Origin: Paracoccus sp. JM45 | Lineage (GTDB): Bacteria; Pseudomonadota; Alphaproteobacteria; Rhodobacterales; Rhodobacteraceae | DNA length: 64,000 nt | Assembly: GCF_003590715.1 (NCBI RefSeq) | Contig: NZ_QQVY01000007.1 | Location: forward strand, 87,803 to 151,802 | Reading direction: 5' to 3' | In this document: positions 46,286 through 56,421 of the stretch, piece by piece | Numbering within the stretch: position 1 is the first letter of the stretch | How the letters are laid out: each line of letters opens with the position of its first letter | Made by a program: the position numbers and the translations under genes | The notes under the pieces: generated by a model | Told to the model about the DNA's origin: nothing | What the model saw: only the letters and a program-made list of their open reading frames with translations | Database searches by the model: none

Positions 46286-47152
46286 ATGGATAAGACAGTC
46301 AATAACAAAGCCTGGTTTCTGGTCCTGCCGGTGCTGGTTCTGGTCGCATTTTCGGCGGTGATCCCGCTGATGACGGTGGTCAACTACTCGGTTCAGGATA
46401 CTTTCGGGAATAACGTCTTTTTCTGGGCGGGGCTGGAATGGTTCAAGGATCTTCTGTCCTCGGACCGGATGTGGAACGCTTTGGGACGCCAGCTGGCGTT
46501 TTCGACCATCATCATTGCAATCGAGATTCCACTGGGTATCTTTGTTGCCTTGCATATGCCCAAGCGCGGCTTCTGGGCCAGCGTTGTGCTGGTGCTGATG
46601 TCGCTGCCTTTGCTGATTCCGTGGAACGTGGTCGGCACGATCTGGCAGATTTTCGGGCGCGTCGATATCGGCCTGCTGGGCTATGTGCTGGACGCTATCG
46701 GGATTGATTACAACTATACCCAGAACACCTTCCATGCATGGGCGACGGTCATCGTGATGGACGTCTGGCACTGGACATCCTTGGTGGCGCTGCTGGCCTA
46801 TGCGGGGCTGCAATCCATCCCCGACGCCTATTATCAGGCTGCCAAGATCGACCAGGCGTCGCGCTGGAAAGTCTTTCGCTATATCGAGCTGCCAAAGATG
46901 GCGGGCGTTCTGATGATCGCCATTCTGTTGCGCTTCATGGACAGCTTCATGATCTATACCGAGCCTTTCGTCGTTACCGGCGGCGGTCCGGGCAATGCCA
47001 CGACCTTCCTGTCCATCGATCTGGTAAAAATGGCGCTTGGACAGTTCGATCTGGGTCCGGCGGCGGCGTTCTCGCTGATGTATTTTCTGGTGATCCTGCT
47101 GATTTCATGGGTCTTCTATACGATCATGACCAATCTGGACAAAAGGGGCTAA
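46286..47152 (+). CDS. glpP: Glycerol ABC importer permease GlpP
   Basis: 288 residues, six membrane helices, carbohydrate-uptake type 1 permease. The EAA loop is AYYQAAKIDQASRWKVFRYIELPKMAGVL. AGAGGGAGGGG precedes the ATG. It forms the channel with GlpQ. Confidence 0.92.
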   Translation: MDKTVNNKAWFLVLPVLVLVAFSAVIPLMTVVNYSVQDTFGNNVFFWAGLEWFKDLLSSDRMWNALGRQLAFSTIIIAIEIPLGIFVALHMPKRGFWASVVLVLMSLPLLIPWNVVGTIWQIFGRVDIGLLGYVLDAIGIDYNYTQNTFHAWATVIVMDVWHWTSLVALLAYAGLQSIPDAYYQAAKIDQASRWKVFRYIELPKMAGVLMIAILLRFMDSFMIYTEPFVVTGGGPGNATTFLSIDLVKMALGQFDLGPAAAFSLMYFLVILLISWVFYTIMTNLDKRG

Positions 47153-47153
47153 A

Positions 47154-47972
<819 letters not shown>

Positions 47973-47986
47973 GGGGGGATTGCATC

Positions 47987-48259
47987 ATGTCCTGGATGGC
48001 TTGGACCATGCCGACGGCGCTTTTCTTCGCCACCATTGCCGGCCTGCTGATCGTCTTCTCGATCCTTGCGATCCGCTTTCCCGAAACGCCGCGCACCGGC
48101 GTTCTGGGGATCGAGACGACACGCGGCGACCGCCTGTTCATCACGCTTCTTGGTTCGGCTTTCATCAATCTGGCATGGCTGGGTCTGATGGGGCTGGCAC
48201 AGCCATGGGCGTTGTTGGTCTGTCTGGTCTATGCAGCTGCCGTTTTCCGGTGGGTGTAA
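47987..48259 (+). CDS. DUF2160 small membrane protein of the glycerol operon
   Basis: 90 residues with two or three hydrophobic segments (TALFFATIAGLLIVFSILA and AFINLAWLGLMGLAQPWALLV). DUF2160 proteins are regularly found between glpQ and glpV in alphaproteobacterial glycerol operons. The role is unknown; an accessory membrane subunit is likely. Confidence 0.85.
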   Translation: MSWMAWTMPTALFFATIAGLLIVFSILAIRFPETPRTGVLGIETTRGDRLFITLLGSAFINLAWLGLMGLAQPWALLVCLVYAAAVFRWV

Positions 48260-48333
48260 CAAGACAGGGCCTGCCGGAGGAATGGAGCCTGCAGGTCTGA
48301 AACAAGAAACTGAAAATTCCTGGGGAGGGAAAC

Positions 48334-50037
48334 ATGAATAAAAGATTGCTATCTACAACAGCGGTGCTGATGGCCCTGACGGGCCCCGCATTCGCGGATA
48401 TGGACGCCGCCCGCAGCTTCTTGGATGCGGAAATCGGCGATATGTCGGTGCTGGACCGCGCCGGGCAGGAAGCCGAGATGCAGTGGTTCGTCGACGCAGC
48501 CGAGCCGCTGGCCGGTATGTCGATCAATGTGGTGTCGGAAACCATCACGACGCATGAATACGAAAGCCGCGTCCTTGCACCGGCCTTTACGGCTATTACC
48601 GGCATCAAGGTGACCCATGACCTGATCGGTGAGGGCGACGTCGTCGAAAAACTGCAAACCCAAATGCAGACCGGCGAAAACGTCTATGACATGTATATCA
48701 ACGATGCCGATCTGGTCGGTACGCATTGGCGTTACCAGCAGGTCCGCAACATCACCGACTGGATGGCCGAAGACGGTGCTGATTTCACCAATCCGGACCT
48801 TGATCTGGATGACTTTATCGGTCTGGCTTCGGCGACGGGTCCCGATGACAAGCTGTACCAGCTGCCGGTCCAGCAGTTTGCCAACCTTTACTGGTTCCGC
48901 CATGACTGGTTCACCGATCCCGACATCATGGCCGAATTCCGCGCCGAATACGGTTATGATCTGGGCGTTCCAGTCAATTGGTCGGCCTATGAGGATATTG
49001 CCAAGTTCTTTACCGGTCGTGAAATTGACGGGCAGGAAATCTTTGGCAACATGGATTACGGCAAGAAAGACCCCAGCCTTGGCTGGCGCTTTACCGATGC
49101 ATGGATGTCCATGGCCGGTATGGGCGACAAGGGTGAGCCCAACGGCTTTCCGGTCGATGAATGGGGCATTCGCGTCAACGAAAACTATCAGCCTGTCGGG
49201 TCTTGCATGGCGCGTGGCGGGGCGACTAACAGCCCGGCAGCGGTCTATGCCATCGATAAATATATCGACTGGTTGAAGAATTATACGCCCCCCGCCGCCG
49301 CGGGCATGACCTTCAGCGAGGCTGGCCCTGTCCCCGCCCAAGGCAATATCGCCCAGCAGATGTTCTGGTACACCGCCTTTACCGCCGATATGGTCAAGGA
49401 GGGCCTGCCGGTCATGAACGACGACGGGACGCCGAAATGGCGCATGGCACCGTCGCCCTATGGTGCCTATTGGGAAGACGGCATGAAGGTCGGCTATCAG
49501 GATGTGGGTGCCGCCACGCTGATGAAATCGACGCCTGTTGATCGTGCGCAGGCCGCTTGGCTTTATGCACAATTCATCGTGTCGAAAACGGTGGATACCA
49601 AGAAAAGCCACGTCGGCCTGACCTTTGTGCGTGACAGCAGCATCCGTCATGAAAGCTTTACCGAACGTGCGCCCAAGCTGGGCGGACTGGTGGAATTCTA
49701 TCGTTCACCCGACCGGACGCGTTGGTCGGACACCGGTCTGAACGTGCCGGATTACCCGCGTCTGGCGCAGCTATGGTGGCAGAATATCGGGGATGCATCC
49801 TCGGGTGCTAAAACCTCGCAAGAGGCATTGGATGCGCTGTGCGAACAGCAGGAATCCGTGATGGAGCGGCTTGAACGCGCCGGCATTCAGGGCGATCTTG
49901 GCCCCAAACTGAACGAGCCGCAGGACCCTCAGGTCTGGCTTGATCAGGAAGGTGCACCAAAGCCTAAGCTGGACAATGAAAAGCCGGCACCGGTGACCAT
50001 CGCCTATGAAGAACTTATCAAGCGCTGGCAGGAATAA
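48334..50037 (+). CDS. glpV: Glycerol ABC importer binding protein GlpV
   Basis: 567 residues, MNKRLLSTTAVLMALTGPAFA signal peptide, then a family 1 binding-protein fold (YESRVLAPAFTAITGIKVTHDLIGEGDVVEKLQTQMQTGENVYDMYINDADL). It is periplasmic and captures glycerol for GlpPQST. GGGGAGGG precedes the ATG. Confidence 0.92.
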   Translation: MNKRLLSTTAVLMALTGPAFADMDAARSFLDAEIGDMSVLDRAGQEAEMQWFVDAAEPLAGMSINVVSETITTHEYESRVLAPAFTAITGIKVTHDLIGEGDVVEKLQTQMQTGENVYDMYINDADLVGTHWRYQQVRNITDWMAEDGADFTNPDLDLDDFIGLASATGPDDKLYQLPVQQFANLYWFRHDWFTDPDIMAEFRAEYGYDLGVPVNWSAYEDIAKFFTGREIDGQEIFGNMDYGKKDPSLGWRFTDAWMSMAGMGDKGEPNGFPVDEWGIRVNENYQPVGSCMARGGATNSPAAVYAIDKYIDWLKNYTPPAAAGMTFSEAGPVPAQGNIAQQMFWYTAFTADMVKEGLPVMNDDGTPKWRMAPSPYGAYWEDGMKVGYQDVGAATLMKSTPVDRAQAAWLYAQFIVSKTVDTKKSHVGLTFVRDSSIRHESFTERAPKLGGLVEFYRSPDRTRWSDTGLNVPDYPRLAQLWWQNIGDASSGAKTSQEALDALCEQQESVMERLERAGIQGDLGPKLNEPQDPQVWLDQEGAPKPKLDNEKPAPVTIAYEELIKRWQE

Positions 50038-50057
50038 GCCCGCGTATCACACTTGGG

Positions 50058-50077
50058 GGGTGCGGTTCGCCGCGCCC
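50058..50077 (+). promoter_or_regulatory. TTCG-loop hairpin between glpV and glpK
   Basis: GGGTGCGG and CCGCGCCC pair (one G-T) around a TTCG tetraloop, an unusually stable small hairpin. It lies 20 bases after the glpV stop with no T tract, suggesting message stabilisation. Confidence 0.6.
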
Positions 50078-50106
50078 TTCGGCATTTGCCTGACAGGACC
50101 CAGAAC

Positions 50107-51585
50107 ATGACCCATATCCTTGCCATCGATCAGGGGACAACCTCGTCCCGCGCCATTGTCTTTGACGGTCAGATGACCGTCGTTGCCAGCGCGCAAGAGG
50201 AATTTCCACAGCATTTCCCGCAATCGGGCTGGGTGGAACATGATCCGGGCGATCTTTGGGCAAGCGTCGCCGCAACCTGTCGCGCCGCCATTGAAAAGTC
50301 GGGAAATCCCGAAATTGCCGCAATCGGCATTACCAACCAGCGCGAAACGACTTTGGTCTGGGATCGCAAGACGGGGAAACCCATCCATAACGCCATCGTC
50401 TGGCAAGATCGCCGCACCGCCGATTTCTGTCGGGAGCTGGAGGCCGCTGGTCATGGCCCCATGATCACCGAACGCACGGGCCTGCTGGTGGACCCGTATT
50501 TTTCAGCCACCAAACTGAAATGGATATTGGACCATGTCGACGGCGCCCGCGCCCGCGCCGAGGCGGGTGAACTGCTGTTCGGCACCGTCGACAGCTGGCT
50601 GATCTGGAACCTGACCGGCGGCAAGGTGCACGCGACCGACGCGACGAATGCCGCGCGCACGATGCTGTATGACATCCACAAAGGTCGTTGGAGCAGGACG
50701 ATCAGCGACCTGTTCGGCATCCCCCTGAAGATGTTGCCCGATGTCCGCGATTGTTCGGCGGATTTCGGCATGACACGGGCTGATCTTTTCGGACGCCCCA
50801 TCCCGATCACCGGTGTGGCGGGCGACCAGCAGGCAGCGACCGTGGGGCAGGCCTGCTTCCAACCGGGGATGATGAAATCGACCTATGGTACGGGGTGCTT
50901 TGCGCTGCTGAACACGGGGGACACGCCTGTCACCTCGACCAAGCGCCTGCTGACGACCATTGCCTATCAGTTGGACGGAAAGCCGACCTATGCGCTTGAA
51001 GGTTCGATCTTTATCGCCGGTGCCGTTGTGCAATGGCTGCGTGACGGGTTGCAGATTATCCGGAATGCCGAAGAAACCCAGCCGTTGGCCGAAAAGGCAG
51101 ATGCTGGCCAGCAGGTTATTCTGGTACCCGCCTTCACCGGCCTTGGCGCGCCCTATTGGCAGCCTGATTGCCGTGGCGCAATCTATGGCCTGACCCGCAA
51201 TTCAGGCCCCGCCGAACTGGCCAAGGCTGCGCTGGAAAGCGTCGGCTTCCAGACTCGGGACTTGTTGGAAGCGATGAAGGCTGACTGGCAGGCCAAAGGC
51301 GAAACCGCCCTGCGCGTGGATGGCGGGATGAGCGCCTCTGACTGGGCGATGCAGTTCCTGTCCGATATTCTGGGCGCACAGGTTGACCGCCCCCGCGTCA
51401 CCGAAACCACCGCCCTTGGTGCCGCGTGGCTGGCGGGCCAGAAATGTGGCATTTACCCGGATGCACAGGGATTTGCCGCCGAATGGCGACTGGATCGCAG
51501 TTTTACCCCCGATATGAGCGATGATGACCGCGATGCCCGATATGCAGCATGGGGCCGGGCTGTTAAGGCAACAATGACCATTTGA
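50107..51585 (+). CDS. glpK: Glycerol kinase
   Basis: 492 residues. FGGY kinase with the N-terminal ATP loop [21 protein letters not shown], the substrate motif [10 protein letters not shown] and the second-domain [27 protein letters not shown]. It phosphorylates imported glycerol for GlpD. It is the last gene of the glycerol operon. Confidence 0.96.
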   Translation: MTHILAIDQGTTSSRAIVFDGQMTVVASAQEEFPQHFPQSGWVEHDPGDLWASVAATCRAAIEKSGNPEIAAIGITNQRETTLVWDRKTGKPIHNAIVWQDRRTADFCRELEAAGHGPMITERTGLLVDPYFSATKLKWILDHVDGARARAEAGELLFGTVDSWLIWNLTGGKVHATDATNAARTMLYDIHKGRWSRTISDLFGIPLKMLPDVRDCSADFGMTRADLFGRPIPITGVAGDQQAATVGQACFQPGMMKSTYGTGCFALLNTGDTPVTSTKRLLTTIAYQLDGKPTYALEGSIFIAGAVVQWLRDGLQIIRNAEETQPLAEKADAGQQVILVPAFTGLGAPYWQPDCRGAIYGLTRNSGPAELAKAALESVGFQTRDLLEAMKADWQAKGETALRVDGGMSASDWAMQFLSDILGAQVDRPRVTETTALGAAWLAGQKCGIYPDAQGFAAEWRLDRSFTPDMSDDDRDARYAAWGRAVKATMTI

Positions 51586-51597
51586 CCTTGATTTGAT

Positions 51598-51620
51598 GGT
51601 CCGATGCCTTGCGTCGGACC
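51598..51620 (+). terminator. Stem-loop after glpK
   Basis: GGTCCGATGC pairs with GCGTCGGACC (one G-T) around CTT. A weaker CCGC/GCGG hairpin and a TTTTT run follow at about 51628-51656. Probably a partial terminator; the next gene lies 79 bases after glpK in the same direction. Confidence 0.5.
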
Positions 51621-51664
51621 CTTCGACCGCGCAGACCTGCGGGTAAGGTTTTTAAAGGTTCGCG

Positions 51665-52741
51665 ATGACAGATCCATGCAATATCGTACTGATCGGCGCA
51701 GGTCACGCACATCTGGTCGCCTTGCCCGCCCTGCGGCGCAGCCTGCCGGATGCCAGGATCACGATGATCGACCCCGCACCCTATGCCGCCTATTCGGGTA
51801 TGCTGCCAGGGGTGATCGCGGGTCATTATGATATGGCGCAGGCCCGCTTTGATCTGGCGTTGATCGCGGTGAAATATAACGTCCGGCTGATACGGGCCCG
51901 CGTGATCGGCTTCGATCCCGTCAACCGTATCGTTCAAACCCGTCAGGGCGGCCTTTCGTTCGATCTGGCGTCGCTGGATGTCGGTATTCAGGCCGATATG
52001 CCAAGAATTGCGGGCTTTGACCAATATGCCGTGGCGGTCAAGCCGCTGGCCCCCTTTGCGGAACGATGGACAGGCTTTGCCGCGCAGCCCGGCCCTGTGA
52101 CCGTCATCGGTGGTGGCGTCGCAGGGGTCGAGATTGCCTTGGCCGCAGCACATCGTATCGGGCCAAAGGTGACCGTGGTCGAGGCAGGCCCGCGTGTCCT
52201 GACCGAACTTCCGATTGGCCCCCGCAAGCTGTTGTTAGAGGCTTTGGCGAGCTATAATGTCACCGTCCATCTGAAATCACGCGTGACATCCATCGGGGTG
52301 GGGCAGGTGGTCTTGGCGGATGGGACGCGCATCGACAGCGCCCTGACCATCGGTGCCGCGGGCGGACGACCGGCCTCTTGGCTGGCGCGTGACCTGCCGA
52401 CGGATGAAGGCGGCTTTGTGACCATCGGGGCAGATTTACAGGTCAGCGGCCATCAGGGCATTTTTGCGACGGGGGATTGTGCGATCATGCAGCACGCACC
52501 GCGCCCGCGCGCAGGTGTCTATGCCGTCCGGCAAGGGCCGGATCTGGCGCGCAATCTGGTCGCGGCTGCAAAGGGTCAGACGCTGTCCCGCCATAATCCG
52601 CAGAAACACCATTTGAAGATCATCTCGCTTGGGGGGAAGGTCGGGCTGGCGACATGGCGCGGGGTCCATGTGTCGGGCCCTTGGGTCTGGCGCTGGAAGG
52701 ACCGCATCGACCAGCGCTTTATGTCCCGCAATAGCACCTAA
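51665..52741 (+). CDS. FAD/NAD(P)-dependent oxidoreductase (SelD-N-terminal/NDH-2-like)
   Basis: 358 residues with two dinucleotide loops, GAGHAHL (near 11) and GGGVAGVE (near 147), and the FAD-side GIFATGDCA near 270. It resembles the pyridine-nucleotide-disulphide oxidoreductase half that is fused to selenide water dikinase in some proteins, but no SelD domain or gene is here. It may follow on glp transcripts. The electron donor and acceptor are unknown. Confidence 0.8.
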   Translation: MTDPCNIVLIGAGHAHLVALPALRRSLPDARITMIDPAPYAAYSGMLPGVIAGHYDMAQARFDLALIAVKYNVRLIRARVIGFDPVNRIVQTRQGGLSFDLASLDVGIQADMPRIAGFDQYAVAVKPLAPFAERWTGFAAQPGPVTVIGGGVAGVEIALAAAHRIGPKVTVVEAGPRVLTELPIGPRKLLLEALASYNVTVHLKSRVTSIGVGQVVLADGTRIDSALTIGAAGGRPASWLARDLPTDEGGFVTIGADLQVSGHQGIFATGDCAIMQHAPRPRAGVYAVRQGPDLARNLVAAAKGQTLSRHNPQKHHLKIISLGGKVGLATWRGVHVSGPWVWRWKDRIDQRFMSRNST

Positions 52742-53682
52742 GAGGCACAACTTCCCGCACCCAGCCTGATTTGCGACAGGATGGGATAATGGTCACTTGG
52801 CCAGATGCCGTCAAAACGCTGACGGATGGCCACGGGACGTTCGGGCATGGCGGTGCTGCAATCATGCATGACATGGTCGATGGCGCCGAACAGATTCAAC
52901 CCGTGGTTCAGGTGATAGGTCGAGCCTTTGACCGGTATAAGTTCCAGCCCTGCCTGTTTCAGAACATCAACAGTTTTCGATCCGGCCATGGCGTTCAGAT
53001 CGCCGACCAGCACGACGTTCTCTCCGGCTTTGGTCCATTCGGCAATGCGGTCACGAACAAGATTAGCTGTCTTCACACGGTTTTCGCCGCTGCTGTAATC
53101 GAAGTGGACATTGACGACGCGCAGGTTCTGTCCACTGCGCATGTCAAAGAATTCGGCCCAAGAGGCGAAGGCCGGAAACGACCCATTGAAGGTGCGCGAA
53201 TAGATAACGTCAGGTGTTTCGGAAAAGAAGAACCAGCCCTGATCCAGCAGGGTCAAACGCTCGGTCCGGTAGAAGATCGGCTGGGTCGTGGGGAATATCT
53301 CGGGGTCGCCATTTGCAGCCGCTGCATAGGCGGGCATTGCCTCAAGCAATGCGTCGCGGGCCAGATTGACCGATCCTTCGTCACCGCGACGAAAGCTTTC
53401 CATTTCCTGAAAGGCGATAATGTCAGCGCCAAGGCTGGTGACGGCTTTGGTCATGGCGGGTTTACGGCGTTCCCAATCGGCGACAGACCACGGACCATCC
53501 GGTTTGTTCAGCAAAATATAATGGACATTGAAGCTGGCCACCCGCAAATCATGGGGCGTTGCCGCCCCCAAAGCCTGCGCACCCGCGCCGCGGCCGTTCC
53601 ACAGTTGCGTACCGCCAAGAAGCAGCGCCAGTACCAGGAGGATTCCGGCAGAGATCTTGGCCAATCGTTTCAGAATACGCAT
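52738..53682 (-). CDS. Endonuclease/exonuclease/phosphatase-fold protein with N-terminal anchor
   Basis: 314 residues. One N-terminal hydrophobic segment (ISAGILLVLALLLGGTQLW) anchors or exports it. EEP motifs follow: VASFNVHY, IIAFQEME (metal-binding Glu), VVNVHFDY, VLVGDLNAM and a final WPSDHYPI with the catalytic His. It hydrolyses a phosphodiester or phospholipid outside the cytoplasm; the substrate is unknown. It overlaps the converging FAD gene by four bases. Confidence 0.87.
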   Translation of the reverse strand: MRILKRLAKISAGILLVLALLLGGTQLWNGRGAGAQALGAATPHDLRVASFNVHYILLNKPDGPWSVADWERRKPAMTKAVTSLGADIIAFQEMESFRRGDEGSVNLARDALLEAMPAYAAAANGDPEIFPTTQPIFYRTERLTLLDQGWFFFSETPDVIYSRTFNGSFPAFASWAEFFDMRSGQNLRVVNVHFDYSSGENRVKTANLVRDRIAEWTKAGENVVLVGDLNAMAGSKTVDVLKQAGLELIPVKGSTYHLNHGLNLFGAIDHVMHDCSTAMPERPVAIRQRFDGIWPSDHYPILSQIRLGAGSCAS

Positions 53683-53778
53683 TTGTGTGCTCCGACCAGT
53701 GCGTTTTGAGGACGCTTTATGTTGACGTGGGCGGGCAGCAGGTTAAGCAGCCCCTCTTTGTATAAGTAGGGTCACGAT

Positions 53779-54735
53779 ATGAACACGCATAAGGTTATTT
53801 TTGATACGGACCCCGGTGTGGACGATGCGCTGGCCCTGTATTATCTGATCCGTCATCCGCAAATCCAGTTGCTGGGCGTCACGACCGTGTTTGGTAACGC
53901 ACCTGTGACGCTGACGACCCGAAATGCACGTTTCCTTCTGCGGTCATGGGGCGCTGATGTTCCGGTGCATGCAGGGGCGGCCGCGGCGATCACGCCCGAT
54001 ATGCCCGATGAATCGTTCCCCGTGCACATCCACGGTGAAAACGGCATGGGTGACATCGACATTCCCGATGCACCCGTTGAAGAGGCGGATACCGCCGCGC
54101 AGTTCATTATTGATCAGGTGCGCGCGCATCCCGGCAAAGTCCGGATTTTGGCCGTAGGGCGGATGACCAATCTTGCCCGTGCTTTGCAGATCGACCCTGA
54201 AATTGCCGATCTGGTTGGTGATGTGGTGATCATGGGGGGGGCGTTCCGCGTGGCCGGTAATATCACCCCCGCAGCCGAGGCAAATATCTGGGGCGATCCT
54301 TTGGCCGCCGATAGGGTCTTTGGTGCGGATTGGCATGTGACCGCGATCCCGCTGGATCTGACGACGCGCACGATGATCGGGCGCCGTGAATTGCAGGCGC
54401 TGGCCGATAAGGGCGGCGAGGGGATGCAGCTGGTTGCCGATCTGTCGCAGGATTATATCGGGTTTTATGCACAATCAGGGTATGACGGCATGGTCATCCA
54501 CGATTGTTGCGCGGCGGTATTCCTGACCGATCCCGATCTGTTTCGTCTGACGCACGGGCAGGTGCGCGTGCTGTGGCAGGGAATTGCCCTTGGTTTGACC
54601 ATTATGAACCCGCAGGATCGCAAAGGTCCGATGGGGGCATGGGACGACTTGCCGGTGCAGGCATATGCCAGTGACGGGGATGTCGATCAGATTATCGCAC
54701 GGATAGGTGAGATATGTACTGCGGTTAATGGCTGA
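53779..54735 (+). CDS. Nucleoside hydrolase
   Basis: 318 residues. The calcium-binding DTDPGVDDALAL near residues 9-20 is the family signature, with GAFRVAGNITPAAEANIWGDPLAA near 155-178 and a final HDCCAAVFL. It splits ribonucleosides to base and ribose in the cytoplasm. Divergent from the EEP-fold gene across a 96-base gap. Confidence 0.93.
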   Translation: MNTHKVIFDTDPGVDDALALYYLIRHPQIQLLGVTTVFGNAPVTLTTRNARFLLRSWGADVPVHAGAAAAITPDMPDESFPVHIHGENGMGDIDIPDAPVEEADTAAQFIIDQVRAHPGKVRILAVGRMTNLARALQIDPEIADLVGDVVIMGGAFRVAGNITPAAEANIWGDPLAADRVFGADWHVTAIPLDLTTRTMIGRRELQALADKGGEGMQLVADLSQDYIGFYAQSGYDGMVIHDCCAAVFLTDPDLFRLTHGQVRVLWQGIALGLTIMNPQDRKGPMGAWDDLPVQAYASDGDVDQIIARIGEICTAVNG

Positions 54736-54880
54736 TATGTGAACGATGGCGCGCGATTATATCGTTTTATCGAACACAGAAGGCGATATTTTGTGACTAA
54801 TCAATGACAGTGTCCCGACTTATCTGACAGTCATCGGAGCAAGACTGACGCTCCACAGAAACACATCGGAGATTACGATA

Positions 54881-55135
54881 ATGAAAACCCTTATGATCGC
54901 ATTGACCGCCCTGACCATGGCAACCGGCGTTGCTGGCGCTGCAACCAATGCCCGCAACGAACGTCCTGACGACAGCTCGACCGCGACCGCGAATGTTCAA
55001 ACCGTTCAGGTTCGTGCAGATTCCGTGATGACCGCGGTCGAGCTGACCCGCGCTTCGCTGGAAGCCGATGACATGGTCACCATCACCGCATTCCCGACCA
55101 ACACCCAGATTGCAAAAAACAATCAGGATCGGTAA
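54881..55135 (+). CDS. Small exported protein of unknown function
   Basis: 84 residues. MKTLMIALTALTMATGVAGA is a clear signal peptide; the mature part (TNARNERPDDSSTATANVQT... FPTNTQIAKNNQDR) is polar and without cysteines. A terminator follows at 55176. TCGGAGAT precedes the ATG. It stands alone with its own promoter region (54736-54880). I do not recognise a family. Confidence 0.75.
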   Translation: MKTLMIALTALTMATGVAGAATNARNERPDDSSTATANVQTVQVRADSVMTAVELTRASLEADDMVTITAFPTNTQIAKNNQDR

Positions 55136-55175
55136 TGATCGCTAAGCTGGACGGTCCCTTGATGGAACGCTCCGA

Positions 55176-55211
55176 CCGCGGTGCCTGTAACGGGCACGGC
55201 GGTCTTTCTTT
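55176..55211 (+). terminator. Rho-independent terminator after the small exported protein
   Basis: CCGCGGTGCC and GGCACGGCGG form a 10-bp stem with one mismatch, followed by TCTTTCTTT. Confidence 0.8.
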
Positions 55212-55272
55212 ATCTGAAGCAGGGCATGCGCATGTTGTGGCTGGACATGACGGACCCCGGACAGGTGGCGGC

Positions 55273-56154
55273 ATGGATATCAAGGTTCTTCGCAGCTTTG
55301 CGGCCATTATCGACGAAGGCAGTTTCGCCAATGCGGCCCGCAAGGTCGGCATTTCGAAAAGCATGTGCAGCAAGCTGATTTCCGACCTCGAGGCCAATCT
55401 GGGTACGCGTCTGCTGACCCGCACAACCCGTGCGGTCAAGCCGACCGCCATCGGCCTAAGCTTTTACACCGAGATCAGTGATATCCTGTCGCGCATCGAT
55501 GCCGCGACCGAGGCTGTGCGCTCTGCCTCGCAACGTCCGTCGGGTCCGTTGAAAATCGGCAGTCCGGTGCAATACACGCTGAAGGTGTTCCAGCCCCATC
55601 TGATCCGCTTTATGGAAGAATATCCTGATATCCAGCTGGATATGGTGCTGGAGGATACCCGTTCGGATCTGACCCGCGAAGGGTTCGACGCGATCATCCG
55701 TATCGGGACATTGGAAGACAGCACGCTTCATGCCCGCAAATTGCATGATGCCCGTATCATGCTGGTTGCGTCACCCGAATATATCGCGGCCAAAGGTAGT
55801 CCCGACAGTCCCAGCGATCTGCGTGATCACCAGTGCCTCCATTACACTAATATGCGGGGGCCAAGCACATGGCCGTTACGTCACGAAAACGAAGTGATCT
55901 ATCAAAAGATTACCCCGGCGTTTTCGTCGAACAACGGAGAGCTGCTGAAGTCCCTGGCCGTCGGCGGCAAGGGGATCGCACTGGCACCGGAATTCCATGT
56001 GCATGACGATCTGGTACAGGGGCGACTGGTGCCGGTGATGCAAGATTACGCACTGCCGGGTGTGCCGGTCCATGTGCTTTATTCCAGTCGCAAACTGGTC
56101 ACGGCGGCGCTGGCCAGCTTTCTGGATTTCGTTGGACAGCTGCATCTGGACTGA
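55273..56154 (+). CDS. LysR-family transcriptional regulator
   Basis: 293 residues from ATG 55273. MDIKVLRSFAAIIDEGSFANAARKVGISKSMCSKLISDLEANLGTRLLTRTTRAV is the DNA-binding part; the rest follows the CrgA/DmlR-type effector domain (GPLKIGSPVQYTLKVFQPHLIRFMEEYPDI). Longer upstream frames would run across the terminator, so the inner start is preferred. It precedes a dipeptide ABC operon in the same direction and may regulate it. Confidence 0.88.
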   Translation: MDIKVLRSFAAIIDEGSFANAARKVGISKSMCSKLISDLEANLGTRLLTRTTRAVKPTAIGLSFYTEISDILSRIDAATEAVRSASQRPSGPLKIGSPVQYTLKVFQPHLIRFMEEYPDIQLDMVLEDTRSDLTREGFDAIIRIGTLEDSTLHARKLHDARIMLVASPEYIAAKGSPDSPSDLRDHQCLHYTNMRGPSTWPLRHENEVIYQKITPAFSSNNGELLKSLAVGGKGIALAPEFHVHDDLVQGRLVPVMQDYALPGVPVHVLYSSRKLVTAALASFLDFVGQLHLD

Positions 56155-56421
56155 AATTACCAGTCTTTGCATGGACATAATCGACAGTAGCGATTGGCGG
56201 TCGTCCGCAGAATCTTGCGTTGGTCGTGCATGCCCCCTTATAATGTAAATCTATTTATCCGACGTCATCGATTGAGATGCCGCAAGTAAATTCGTTTTCA
56301 TCAAGGTTATCGGTGGAAGGGCAGATAAGTCATGGTATATGCCTATTTTATGACCACCGTGAAACCGGCAGCAAGCCGGACATGAAAAATGACGTTCAAC
56401 AGAGACCAGAAGGATTTTTCC
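56155..56421. other. Non-coding gap before the third dipeptide operon
   Basis: 267 bases between lysR and the binding-protein gene. It presumably holds the operon promoter; I see no clear operator or RNA element. Confidence 0.5.

Noticed and set aside
48349..49650. 433-codon frame antisense to glpV
   Set aside because: Shadow of glpV created by codon bias; no recognisable motifs and no ribosome binding site.
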